Shown here piece by piece: positions 46,939 through 58,808 of a stretch of DNA of 64,000 nucleotides. The notes under the pieces were generated by a model. It made no database searches, was not told where the DNA came from, and saw only the letters and a program-made list of their open reading frames with translations. Source of the DNA: Hevea brasiliensis (Eukaryota; Streptophyta; Magnoliopsida; Malpighiales; Euphorbiaceae). Numbering within the stretch: position 1 is the first letter of the stretch; every line of letters starts with the position of its first letter. The stretch lies in assembly GCF_030052815.1 (NCBI RefSeq), contig NC_079510.1:38844853-38908852 (forward strand). Reading direction: 5' to 3'. Both the position numbers and the translations under genes were made by a program.

Positions 46939-49494
46939 TAGGTACTGGAGATCGACCACAGCCGAAGTGCACAGAAGAAGTAGACAGCGTGAGCTTTGAT
47001 CGGATCTGCCATTGTCGAGTCACCTCACCTCTGTTGTATTTTGGTATGTATAGACTAGTATTTTGGTTCATTATGTTTAGTCATGATGTAATTACTAGTT
47101 TATGATGTATTTCATTTTGGACTTGTAATTAAACTTTGAGATTGAAATGAAAACTTGTAATTTATTATCTATGAATTTCTATATGAATGCAATAGATAAT
47201 ACTTCATTTTGAGATCTCATAAATAATTGTAAATGATATGATACATGAGAATATGATATGGAAATGTGTAAAATGAATATGAACATGTTAACAGGTGATT
47301 AGTGGAATCCGCCAGATGCTAATAAAATAAGGGAGGCTCTGTCCGGGTCTCCACAGAAATAAGATATAAAAAAAAAAAAAAAAAAAAAATTTCTACACAT
47401 AGAATACATATTTTAAATGACATAAAAAGTTTACAATAGATATGATAAAACAAGATAGGGTGCTCCGGCACCGAATGTGGTACTTCTTGCTCGGCTATAC
47501 TGTAGACGGGTAAGGGGTGTCACAAGGACGACGAGCACTGGTTCTTTCAGGCGAAGCCTCATTGCGGGCTCTTTACCAATCTGCCCTCCTCCCTTAAGAA
47601 TTGGAAGAACCGCTTCTTCATTCTGAGGAGCAAAAATCTGACCTGCTTTGAGGACTTCCCCCGTAGCTGGTGGCACTAGGGGCCCTTGATTCCGAAGCGT
47701 ATTACCCTGAACAAGGAGGAAAGCCTAGTAGTGATGGAACTGAAGAATCAAGCTGCCACTCTAAAGTACTCCTGTTTAGATGCGGTGACTGCCGAGCTGC
47801 ATCATTGGACGATGGAGTTGATCACGGGCGAAAGTCGCGGGCTTCCGCTCTCTGATCTTGGCATCGGTATTTTTCTATTTCTCAGATCTTTGGACCTTAG
47901 TGATCTCACTGACCTCTTTTTTGTGCAGGTATGGCGGGTGGTGAAGGTTCTAGGAAGCGGAAGAAAGAAAGAGAGATTCCCAGAAAATAAAGGAGATGAA
48001 GCGTTCGGCACTACTTCAAACACCCGGCCATGAACCTGGGGAGACGCAAGGAGGCCCGCCCTGACCTTCGGGACCGCCGATCACAGAAGCTGTCCGATCT
48101 CCTCCTCAACGGGAAGAGCCAGCTGCACCTCCTCCAGTTGCTCCAAGCACAGAAGGGGGTCGTTCTCGACCTCCTGCGAGGCCCTCTTCTCGTGGCGCCC
48201 AAGTGCTGATCACTTCTCTAGAGAACAACCGGACTGTTCGGGAGAACCCCGATTTTGCCAAAGTCTTGGGGTCTTCCATCTGCCTTCGGGAGGATCGGGA
48301 CAGACTGTCTCCGGACAATCTTAACGACATCCTAACCCGCTCCATGACTCTGAATGTAGAGTGCCTGGTGAACCAGCACATAGTTCGGGAAAAGGCTTAC
48401 CGCCTGGGTAAGGAGGTCGAGAAGAAGAGTCAAGAAGTCGAAAGGAAGAGTCAAGAAGTGGCATCCCTCCGATCCCAACTCTCATCCGCTCAAGATTACA
48501 TATCTCAAATTGAGGGGAGGATGAAGTACTATGAGGATAAGCTGGCCGAACAGACTCATGTTCTGGCTGAGAGGGATCATGCTCTTGGAGAAGTCCAGGC
48601 GCTCTGGGCCAACGAAGCTGTTCAGGTCGCTCATCTTACCGAGGAGCTTAAGGCGAAAGATGAAGAGATGGTGACAGGAATAGCCAGTGCTTACGTGAAT
48701 GCTCACAAGGATCTCTTAGCCGAGCTCCAGAAGCGTTACCCAGAGGAGGACTTCTCTTGGATGGCCGACCTGGCTCCCGGAGGCGAGGGTGAGGATAGTG
48801 AGGAGGAGGGTGAGGGAGAAGACGGACAAAATGTAGATCAGACTGGGGGTGATCCTCCAGCTGAATGACTTGTACAATTTTTTGAAATGAAATGGAATGC
48901 CTCTTTTGTTCAATGAATGATTGTGATCGGAAAATCTCTAAATTACTTAATACTTGATTGTCTGAGTACATCGAAGTAACTGAAAGAGATTATTAACCTA
49001 AGTGTGAGAGATCGGAAAACATAATGAGCATGAGATCGATAGGGAATCAACGTTAATCGGGACTTGATCAAAATTGGAAATTTGGTGAACCCACTTAAAA
49101 TCAAGATCATCATTACATCGGATTGGAATCTTAATTATTCCTAAACTTAATATGAGAGATCGGCAATAAGACCAGTGGCATAAAGATCTAGTATTGATTC
49201 AATTTTGTTTGACAGGAGAGATCGGGAATGTAATCGACCGGTCAGGAAATTTGACAATTAGCTTGAGAGATCGGTGAGCGACTTGGCAAGACTTTAGATG
49301 ATACGAGGGCTTAGCATTGATTCAATTCTCTGTGAAGAGAGATCGGTAATATGGCAAAGAGAGGTTGGAAATGAAGTTGGCTGGCAAAGGAAAATTTAGT
49401 GCTGGGGATCGGTTTCAAAGTTTATTAATTCTGGAGATCGGTTTCAAGGTTTATTGATTCCGGGGATCGGCCAAAATATGGCGTCTACAATTAC

Positions 49495-51440
49495 TTAAAT
49501 ATAAAACATAGATGTAGGAACTATTTTGTCAATAAAACAGAATTTCAAAGACCATTTTGTTTATAAAACAAAATTTTAGGGATTGAATTATTTTAAATTA
49601 AAAGGCATTTAATAGTCAATTTACACAAAATGAATTAATTTGTTAATAAAATTAAATTTTAATGATCAAACTGTTATTCAAAAATATACCAATGACTAAT
49701 TTGTAGGTTTTGCTACATCACAGGGACATAATTAGAAATTATTCTTAAATTTTATATATCGATTTTTTTTTAATTTATTTATATAAATTATTAATTAATT
49801 AAAAAATATAGACATAATTATAAATTATTCTTAAATTTTATATATTGAATTTTTATTTTTTTTTTAATTTATTTATGTAAATTATTAATTAATTAAAAAA
49901 TATATATTCTATATAAATTATCAAGTTCTTCTAAATGTTTTTTTTTTAAATAACAAATTGATAATTCATTAATAAGTATCATAATATAAATACAATATAG
50001 CCTTCTCATAAGAAAAGAAAATACAAATATAAACAATTAAAAATTTATACTTAAAGATGATTTTAAAAAGAGGAGAATATTCTCTCGAATAACAACTAGT
50101 ATTTTTTTCATTTTGGACGATTAAAATTACTTTTCGCAATGCTGTCATTTTGAGAACTTACTATTTCGATGGTCTACATAATAATTTAAACCATCACGTC
50201 AATAATGAAATAAGTCGCATTAGCATATTCATTAGTAAAATATCATTACCCATATTTAAATATTCAAAATCTCTGATTAAAAAGAATTTACAATTTATAC
50301 CGTTTTTTGAACTATTAAGGAGCCCATTAAATATAGTAAAAAAAAACTCACAATAAGGGAGAAAATATGACCCTAGTAATGATAGAGCAAGACTTAGAAA
50401 CGGGTATAGCAGAGCTCAATATTAGAGAGATAATCTTTAATTTATGTTCTTAAAATGTATAAATATGAGAAGATAAATATAATTTTTTTCTAAATGGAAA
50501 TAAATATAGGAGTTCATTAGGAAACAAAAATAAAAACATAAAAAAATAAAAACAAACAAAAAAAATATTTTCACCGATAATCGCATAAGAAGAAAATTTA
50601 AAGGAAAAAATAAAGAACAGGAGAAACGATAAAAAAAAACCAAAAAGAAGTAGAGAGTTTCTGTTAAATTGTTCTAAATTTGACAATTTATAAAGTGAAG
50701 CAATTTTATTTGCATGTTATTTATAAAAAAAGATATTTTATGTAAAATTGATAAAATGCCTTATATATTGTTGGAGGTTATGCCCTTAATATGAAATAGT
50801 TGATGTCTTGTTAAAGTTATGTTGCATGATGTTACAATCTCATATTGCTAAGGAAAAATATTAGTAAGAGGTTAATAAGACCCTGTTAGGCAAAACTTTT
50901 AAGGTAGCGATAGTTTTTTTACTACAGTCAAAAAATTATCTCTCTTATTTATACTATTCAGTAGCATAATATTTATAGTAGTGTTTATAATAGTTTTTAG
51001 AGGTTTAAAAAGAGTGATTTATAAAAAGTTATCTCTTTTAGTTTTTTATAGAGGTTAAGTGAGCGTTTTGATCAGGATCAACAAGATGATATCACTATTT
51101 TTACATTTAATAACTAATTCAATAATTATTTTTACAAAACACTTTTGCTTTAGATCATTATATAAATAGCTAATAACTAATAACTAATATTTAATAGCTA
51201 ATGGCCAGTAAAATAACTGACAGCTACTAAAATAGCTATCAGCTACTAGAATAACTAATATTGCTGAACATGATTTAAGTCTCCCCTTGCAAACTGATTT
51301 TTAAGGTTTTTAAGGTTGAGTTCTGCCTATGTGGTCTATTCTCCTATGGTGATGATATGAATACCAATTGAATAGTCTTTCATATAGATTTATTGACCAA
51401 TGCAACATTGGATATAGCGATGGGGATCGCGTTACTTTAA
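49495..51440. other. AT-rich intergenic DNA, right arm of split inverted repeat, short tandem repeat
   Basis: 49490-49711 is the right arm matching 40105-40325. 49725-49905 holds two direct copies of an about 90-bp unit (ACATAATTA.AAATTATTCTT to TTAATTAATTAAAAAATATA). The rest has no convincing gene; open frames near 50150-50690 are low-complexity. Confidence 0.6.
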
Positions 51441-51442
51441 TG

Positions 51443-51842
51443 TAGTGTTTGGTATAAATGAATTCTACAAAATTTTATAGAATTCATTTGTAAATCTAAA
51501 ATTTTAGTATTTAGTTTAAATGAAAATTCATTTGGAATTGTTAATAATCAATTCCATAAAATTTATTATAACTAAATTAAATTCTATTAAAATTGATAGA
51601 ATTTGTAAATGAATTCATAACTTAAAATCATATATATTTAAGTGACAAAATTATATTATTATTATATGTTATTTTATTTTATTTTATTTAGTCCAAATAT
51701 AAAATTCATTTCATCTGAAATAAATTTTATATTTAATAAAAATATACTAAATAAAGAAATTTATTTGTGAATGAATTTTATTATAGAATTCATTTGCAAA
51801 TGAAATAGACTTTACTATAGAATTAAACCAAATAAAATCTAA
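51443..51842. mobile_element. MITE-like element with inverted ends
   Basis: The left end GTTTGGTATAAATGAATTCTA and the reversed right end ATTTGGTTTAATTCTATAG, together with interior GAATTCATTTG words in both orientations, indicate a 400-bp foldback element. No clear duplication at the edges. Confidence 0.45.
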
Positions 51843-52572
51843 GGGTGGCAGTTGAAGAAATTAGAATATAGAATTCAGTATTAGACCTAAATTGAATTGG
51901 GTCAATTGACCTTTTGGTATTATCTTTGATGTAAATATTTTTTTTCAATCGATGTTTTGTGAGAAATTTCACTTTCCTATAAAATAAATGCTAACAATGT
52001 TTTTTTTTTTTTTTTTTTTTTTTTTAACACTCTTTGTTTTTATTTGCATTTATTATTGAAGCAAATCTTATCCTATATAACCTAAAATTCATTCTACATT
52101 GTGAATGTGGTTTGTTATTTACATTTTTTTCTTTCATTTTTCTATTTTTTAATTAAATCATAAGAAAACCTATAAATTAAAAATTATTAAATAAAAATTT
52201 CAAAAATATTTGATTCAGTTATCGTCTAACAACCAATTTATTTTATAATCCTATCACATAAAACTGATAATTAATAAATATTCAAATAATTACAGTTTGT
52301 GTCGGTTTCAATTTTAGAATTATCGATAATTGATCTGAATTTATTTTTTTTATTTAAACTACTTTTTTAAAATTTATTAATTACAAAATGTTCATTTCTT
52401 TAAATTAATTTTTTTTATATCCATAAATTATTTATATTTATAAAAAATACATATATATAAAAATGTTATAAATAGTAATTAAACTAGTTGTAGTATTCAT
52501 TATTATATGATAAAATATATGTATATATACATTATAGTGTTTAGTTTCACAAAAATGATATCCATCAGATTT

Positions 52573-53218
52573 TCTATTTTTAGAGCTGTTTCTCATCAGC
52601 TGATAGCTGATTTGGTTTTATTTTTTATTTTGACTATATTATCCTTTTTTATTTAACTAGAAAATTAATATTATTAATATTTTTATTTTTTCATTTTAAA
52701 TTTTAACATTTTAATTAACTAATTTTAATTTTGATAAAATATTTTTTTATTAATAACATAAAATATAAAATATTTATTTATATCTAAAAACTTAAAATTA
52801 ATTATAAATTTTTCTATTAACAATAATAATTATTTTATTATTTTATTTATATTTTTAAAATTATTTAATTATCTTAAAAAATAGTTATTTTCTTATTTCA
52901 ATAATAAAATAAATGATATAATATAAAAGATTAATAATTATATATTTATTTAAATAATATAATATATTAATTTAATAATTATATATTTAATATAATGTAA
53001 TAAATTTATAATTTTATATTTATTTAAATAATAAAATAAATTATATGATATATACCCTTATTAGTCATTTCACATATCAACAGCAACAGCTAAATATAAT
53101 TTTACCAAACACTTAACATAAAAATTTATCATCACTATCGATTATCACTATCACTAACAAGAATATTTATCACCAACAATATCAGTTGTATTCAACAGTT
53201 AAACCAAACAGGCCCTAA
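52573..53218. mobile_element. TIR element copy 2 (relative of 7131-8421), inverted and truncated
   Basis: The right end GTTAAACCAAACAGGCCCT is the complement of the left end of copy 1. The interior matches it, including the site that is empty here but filled by the hAT-like MITE in copy 1. The left end lacks about 150 bp. The AT-rich stretches on both sides (51843-52572 and 53219-53958) hold poly(T) at 52001-52025 and no gene. Confidence 0.6.
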
Positions 53219-53958
53219 AAATAATTATATTTGAAAGAATTATAGTTTTAATTTTTATATATGTTGTATAATAAATTAATAAATATATATACATTTTAAT
53301 AATAAAATAAATAAATATGTTATATAAACATAATATTATCAAACACTTAATATATATCAACTGTCAAAACTATTAACACCAATCATTCATTATCAACCGC
53401 ATCCACCGACTACATCAAATAGTGAAAAACTTCAAAATTATTACATTAACTATTGCCATTCATAACCATAACTACTCTTTCTAAAACTCCCTTATTTTTT
53501 GGTCTTCTACGCTGCCACCATTGTACAGGAGCAAACAACACATTCTCTTCCTTCCTTGTATCTTCTTTGAAGAATATAATTTTCTCAGACTAATCAGGGC
53601 ACTCAATAAAAGAGCTTCTCTTAAATTCACATCAAATTGATATTGTTTATGAGCACCAAAAAAAAAAAGAAAAAAATCTATAAGAAAACAAAGCAGGAAT
53701 ACAAGGAAGATTATCAACAAAAGAAGCTGAGACGATCAATGAATGGAGGTTATTTATTCTATAATATTGTCCCTCTTTGCTTGAAGGGTTACAACAAAAC
53801 AAGCTTAAGACGATCAATCAATCTGATCTTACCAAGCCCTCGAAATGGGAACTGAGACGCATTTACTGGCACTGCTCCAACCATTGCTTAACTAACAGAT
53901 TGCAAACCTAATGCTTAGGCATTTCTTGTGCTTAAAGCTTCCTTCATCAAATCACCTA

Positions 53959-55104
53959 TCACATTTTGCTACCAAGTACTTGAGATGTCTCAACCTGATA
54001 TGCCTGGATCAATTCAGGGGAATCCTCCTTAAAATAAGCCAAAAACTTGTTCTCGAACTGTTTCTTAGATATGCTTAATGCCGAAACAACATTTACATTC
54101 CTTTCAATCAAGCCCTTGGACGTTAGCACTTCCAAAACAGAGCATCTTGGTATGGCAGTTCTCTCCAAACTGATCTTAAATAGTTGTGGGGATCTAACAA
54201 GATCTGGAAGCTGCAAACAAGCTTTGGTCAGATAGAACTCCATTAATTGTTTAATCTTCTTCTCAGATGCAGTCATGAATAATGGGTTTACTCTAAATGC
54301 CGTAAAAATCTCTCTTTCTGACCAGCCAAAGCTCATCAAGATCTTCTTTTTCCTTTCCCACTTGGACTTGCTCATAGAGGACATTGAATAGAAAGCATAT
54401 ATAAAGGACTTTGCCGTTGGTTCAAACCCCATTTCCTTAACTTCTCGAACTTTTTCTTCAAAAAAATCAACACTAAGTTTTATTGATCCAGGCCAAGTTA
54501 CTATTAACCTCCTAATACTGGGTTCTGGCACACCATGAGATCGCAAAGTCCATATATTAGACAACATCACCTCAGAACCACAGGTAAGGATATGGGGGGA
54601 TCGCTTCAAGGCAAGAATAACATTCTCATTGGTCTCAAACAACCCCCTAAGGAAATCAAAAGAGGGCAAAATCCGTTTCTTTAAACTAGTCACTAAAATA
54701 CTTGTATTTATACATAGTACCTGCCGCAGGTCAGGCGCTGCAATACCCAGTGACTCAAAATATTCAATCTTGGGTTCTAGGGTTTTTTTTGGATCGGCGA
54801 GAATAAGTTGTGGGTTATTTGAAATTAAGGTAGCAATTTGAGATTTAGTAAACCCATGAGCTCTGAACAGTCGAAGAACCAAGTCTGATTTATCTGTGCT
54901 CTTAATAAGAACATACTTGCTGGCCGAAACAGCCTTAGGTGGTGACAACCCACACGAGTTGATGAGGTAAGAGAGAGTTAAAGATTGCGCTTTTGAGATT
55001 GATGTTGAGTTTACAGAAGGCAGGGTTTGAATATAACGAGCATAACAAGCTTTGGAATCCAAGATGCTATGATTGATGAGGATTTTGGATACGAAACGAA
55101 ACAT
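53959..55104 (-). CDS. mTERF family protein, mitochondrial (copy 2, intact)
   Basis: Single-exon frame of 381 residues, colinear without gaps with the gene at 5544-6689 and very similar to it. Starts MFRFVSKILINHS, with a Ser/Arg-rich presequence of about 40 residues, then mTERF motifs (LVLRLFRAHGFTKSQIATL, LKKRILPSFDFLRGLF, IRRLIVTWPGS). The C-terminal 60 residues are almost unchanged from copy 1 (ending SQVLGSKM). No defect is seen. Its 5' region differs from the other copies (see next entry), so expression may have diverged. Confidence 0.93.
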   Translation of the reverse strand: MFRFVSKILINHSILDSKACYARYIQTLPSVNSTSISKAQSLTLSYLINSCGLSPPKAVSASKYVLIKSTDKSDLVLRLFRAHGFTKSQIATLISNNPQLILADPKKTLEPKIEYFESLGIAAPDLRQVLCINTSILVTSLKKRILPSFDFLRGLFETNENVILALKRSPHILTCGSEVMLSNIWTLRSHGVPEPSIRRLIVTWPGSIKLSVDFFEEKVREVKEMGFEPTAKSFIYAFYSMSSMSKSKWERKKKILMSFGWSEREIFTAFRVNPLFMTASEKKIKQLMEFYLTKACLQLPDLVRSPQLFKISLERTAIPRCSVLEVLTSKGLIERNVNVVSALSISKKQFENKFLAYFKEDSPELIQAYQVETSQVLGSKM

Positions 55105-55330
55105 TTCTTCAAAATAGAAAGAAGGGGTTTTAGCAATATAAACTTACAGGATAAGAGAAGTTGAAAATGGCGGATGAAAGCCCCTTCGCAGTTCACTCGC
55201 AGGGATACTATCGTTCGGACCTAAAAGCCGAATCTGCAGCTCTGAAAAGAATCTGAAAAATGGTGAGCAAGAACAAACGAAAAAGGATCCGGCCTCCTAG
55301 TTTCCTAGTTTCCTAGTCGACCCGATTGCA
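55105..55330 (-). promoter_or_regulatory. 5' flank of mTERF copy 2 lacking the telo-box segment
   Basis: Aligns with the 5' flank of copy 1, but the roughly 35-40 bp that hold AAACCCTA in the other copies are missing between about 55160 and 55170. The site II word is also changed (AAAAGCCGAA). Downstream AGCCCCTTCGCAGTTCACTCG is kept. Confidence 0.5.
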
Positions 55331-57113
55331 CTAAAATACATTAGGCTTAAGTTTTTTAAGCAGTGGAACAAGGATGATAACGGATTGGATTTTGCTGATA
55401 TTAAGGCGAATTTAGGTTATATAGTTGAGTTTAAATTTGAATGATAATACGCATTGTGGGATTCGTTCGGGTATAGCTTTTGTACGGTGGATAAGTTGTT
55501 AATATAAATATTTAATTAAATATAAAATATATATATTTTTTTAATAATATATATAAATTTTATATATGTTATTTTAAATAAAATAAAATTTTAATATTTT
55601 ATAAAATTATTAAATTTTTAAAATATAAATTATTAATAAAAATAATTTTTTATATTAATTATTAATTAAATATATAAAATTAAATAGCTTCAAATATTTT
55701 TTGAATAATAATGATAAACTTATAATGAACTTAAAAATAATATTTAATTGAATTTGACACAAATTTAAACTTTAAAAATATTAATCGGATTAAAAAAAAT
55801 GGTGATTTATATTTTCATCTATAAGTGAAACTATTGAGTGAAGATTTGAATTTGATAATTAATATTTAGAATTTTTATTAAATTTAAATTTTATATGTTG
55901 ATTATTTATTTTTTAAAATTTATTTATAAAAATTATTAATTAAATATAAAAATACACATTTTATATAATTTTATTTACAATAGAAATCTTAAAAAATGGC
56001 AATGCAAGGAGGTTATTTATTCTACCCCCATGAACAACTAATATTGAAACCAAGAGGAAGAAGATGGCAAGGACCAACTTCCATAGTAGCCTATACTATC
56101 TAATTTTCCAATAAAATCATCCTAAAGTCAAAGAAATTACAGTGATGGGTAAGAGAGAGAGAGACAGACTATGAAACAAACAATAGAGTTACACACAAAA
56201 ATGAACATATCAATCCAGTAATTGAGAGGCCAAAGAATTTTAATCTGGCATACAGAGCTCAAGAACGAAAATAAATCGTACAAAATTTGCAGAGTTATAA
56301 ATTAAGTACCATAGGTTAATAGATATAATTTTTCTAATTTAGTATCTTTGATCAGTGGATCAGCACTGTGCTTCAAAAATTTTCTCCCATGACATAAAAC
56401 CTGCATTTAAAAGAATGCCCTTAAACTTAAAATATTGCAGTTACAGCCGACACATGAGCTAAAGGAAAGAAATCAAGGACAGAGGGGCCATGTCAAAGGT
56501 ACCCTGGTAAGCTTTCATAAAATTGAAGCTAAAGCTAGGAATTTGTTTCCTTTGCTTAATTGATCTATTGAGCACCAACTTATTACAAGAGACAAAGTTT
56601 ACACCATAAAAGAATGCAAAGGTAACACAAGCATATTAAAGATGGGTGCCTGGCAACTGCATTCTCTCGGATTAATATGAACAGCAAGCCTAGCTCAGCA
56701 AAAATTCTCTGCAGTGGATTTCAGATATTTGATGGGCCAAAGATGATGAGATGAGGAAACAATTACTTCATCAGTAAAAGATTTTGGATAAAATGAACAA
56801 GATGCTCTCTAAATGGATTTCTTATAATAAATCAAAAGTTTGTTCAGATTCACAAACAAAATATACTGACCAGACCATCACAAAATACATGGCAGTATGT
56901 TTTGCCAGAATTTAATTAGCAATGAATATTTACTTTGCTAGAGGGGGTTAGAACAAGCTTAAGAGGTTAGGATGGTAAACCAGTACGATCTGAGGAAATA
57001 CTTGACATGGCAATTGAGAAGCATTTACAGCTCCAACCATTGTCTAACTGCTATATTGCAAACCTATAGCAGTTATGTATTTATTGTGTTCAAAGCTCCC
57101 TTCATCAAAACAT
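55331..57113. other. AT-rich spacer and shared 3' flank of the decayed mTERF copy
   Basis: 55340-55980 is AT-rich without a gene. From about 56010 the sequence (CTATACTATCTAATTTTCC, AATTTTAATCTGGCATACAG, GATGGGTGCCTGGCAACTGC) matches 59052-59640, so the duplicated unit includes at least 1.1 kb downstream of each gene. Confidence 0.65.
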
Positions 57114-57116
57114 CTA

Positions 57117-58262
57117 TCACATCCGATTATGAAATCCTTGAATGGTCTCAACCTGGTATGCCTGGATCAATTCAGGGTAATTATCCTTGAAGAAAATAAT
57201 ATAGTTGTCCTCAAACTGTTTCTTAGACATCATTAATGCCGAAACAACATTTACATTCTTCTTAATCAATCCCTTCGACATTAGCACTTCCAGAACAGAG
57301 CATCTTGCAATTGCATTTCTCTCCAAACTGATCATAAATAGACGTGGGGATCTAACAAGATCTGAAAGCTGCAAACAAGCTTTTGTCAGATAGAACTCCA
57401 TTAGTTGCCTCATCTTCTTCTCAGAGGAATTCATGAATAATGGTTGTGCTCTGAATGCCATAAGAATAGCTCTTTCCGACCAGCCAAAGCTCATCAAGAC
57501 CTCCTTTTTCCTTTCCCACGTCGAGTTGCTCTCATAGGGGACGTTGAACGGAAAGCAGATATAAAGGTCTTGCTTGTTGGTTCAATCCCCATTTCCTTGA
57601 GCTCTCGAACCTTTTCTTCACAAGAATCAAGCCCAAGATTTAGAAATTGAGGATGCAATACTGCTAGCTTCCTAATACTGGGTACCGGCACACCAAAGGC
57701 ACGCAAAGTGCGTATCTTAGACAAAATCAATTCAGTCTACAACAAAAGGACACTATAGCATCGCTTCAAGGCCGAGATAAAATTCTCCTCGGTCTCAAGA
57801 AACCCCCTAAGGAAATCAACATTTGGCAAAATCCGATTCTTTAAACTAAGTTGCTAGAATCCCTGGGTCTGCACAGAGCACCCTGGGCAGCCAGAGAGCT
57901 ACAAAACCCAGTGATTCAAAGTATTCAATCTTGGGCTTAAGGATTTTATCGGGATCGCATTGAATAAGTAGCGTTTGCTTTGAAATTAAGCAAGCAATTT
58001 GAGATTGAGTTCCCTTTAGCTCTTAATAGTTGAAGAACCAAATCAGCTTTATCTGTGCTCTTAATATGAACAAACTTGCAGGCTGAAGTAGCCATTTTTG
58101 TAGAGACATTCCACATTAGTTGGCGGGGTAATTGAATGTTAAATGCTGTTGGTCTTTTGAGCTTGAGGATGAATTTATTGATCAAAGCGTTTGAATACAA
58201 CGAGGGTAACACACTTTGGAGTGTATGATGGCATGATTTAAGAGTAATTTGGATAAGAAATT
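57117..58262 (-). pseudogene. mTERF pseudogene (copy 3)
   Basis: Pieces of an mTERF gene lie in order on the - strand but in different frames. The C-terminal 126 codons are at 57117-57497 (MMSFGWSERAILMAF). The middle is at 57494-57730 (IRTLRAFGVPVPSIRKL). The N-terminal third is near 57946-58150 (HIKSTDKADLVLQLL). The start codon present in the paralogues is lost, at least three frame changes occur, and the part between 57731 and 57945 has stops. The telo-box block is kept upstream (AAACCCTA at 58326-58333), so the leader may still be transcribed. Confidence 0.88.
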
Positions 58263-58706
58263 GGAAAAGAAAACTTACACAGGATATAAGAAGCCAAAAA
58301 TGTTGAGCTTTGCAATTAGAAACGTAAACCCTATTGGAAAAATGGCACATAAGAGCCCCCTCGCAGTTCACTCATAAAGGCAGAGGGGGGGTTAAAGCGT
58401 AGGGAGGAGAAGTTCGGCGAGGACTAAATCGCCACGAGTTATCTGGATGTCTCAAGTCTGAACCTTTCTGATTTTGAATCGTCTATTGTATTGGATCATT
58501 ATCCTTCGGATCTTCAAATCCAAACTAAACGCCCAATACATTTGTATACCAGGTTGATGCTGCACTTGATAAAGGTGATGTTCAGTTTTGATTTGGGGTT
58601 CCATTTTACTTAAGAATTGAAACCGTTATTAAACATTTGCTTCTGTGATTTTAAGAAATCAGAATTAAAAATAATCTTCAATTCTGGTTTTGATTCCGAT
58701 CAATTT

Positions 58707-58759
<53 letters not shown>

Positions 58760-58808
58760 GTAACAGCTTCAAATATTACAGAGGCATTAGCTCAAATATC
58801 AAATTCAG
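58263..58808. other. Spacer with (TA)n microsatellite
   Basis: Holds the 5' flank of copy 3 and a (TA) run of about 24 units at 58709-58757, just left of the 1,522-bp tandem duplication. No gene is seen. Confidence 0.8.

Larger units (their letters stand above)
43612..47524 (+). mobile_element. Solo LTR C2, inserted in the element D gene
   Basis: 3,913 bp, starts TGTAACGACC and ends GGGGTGTCACA, with a perfect flanking duplication AGGAC (43607-43611 and 47525-47529). Its start matches the end of C1 in reverse, and its end (GTAGACGGGTAAGGGGTG) matches the C1 start in reverse, so both belong to one family. A poly(A) run of about 20 lies at 47369-47389. No internal region is present. Confidence 0.93.
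43072..48868 (+). pseudogene. Element D gene: 'putative gypsy type transposon' (PF04195-like) protein, broken
   Basis: The first part is open from 43072 to 43611 (180 codons, start MSGAEGQRAAS). It contains FPLDDFFKEVLKFHRVCIAQ, recalled as the plant 'putative gypsy type transposon' domain. Solo LTR C2 splits it at 43611/47530, and the domain resumes with EHWFFQAKPHCGLFTNLPSS. An in-frame TAG follows at about 47686. A likely intron spans 47867-47928. A stop near 47987 and a frame change precede a Pro-rich linker (48065-48200). The last part (to 48868) is a long coiled coil (VEKKSQEVERKSQEVASLRS) with an acidic tail (EDSEEEGEGED). Function unknown; no catalytic motif is seen. The insertion alone would abolish the gene. 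Confidence 0.72.
40326..49489 (+). mobile_element. Element D: large TG...CA element with PF04195-like gene, no polymerase
   Basis: Starts TGTCGCAAGGG, ends GGCGTCTACA, and is flanked by a perfect ATTAC duplication (40321-40325 and 49490-49494). Without solo LTR C2 it is about 5.25 kb. It holds a 60-bp tandem array, a TATA box at 42907 and one broken gene, but no RT, integrase or transposase. CCGATCT words fill the left arm and GATCGG words the right arm. The ends are weakly inverted-repeat (TGTCGC..ATTTTGCGG against TGTAGACGCC..ATTTTGGCC). It could be a non-autonomous retroelement, a very long solo LTR, or a TIR element; I cannot decide. Confidence 0.7.
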
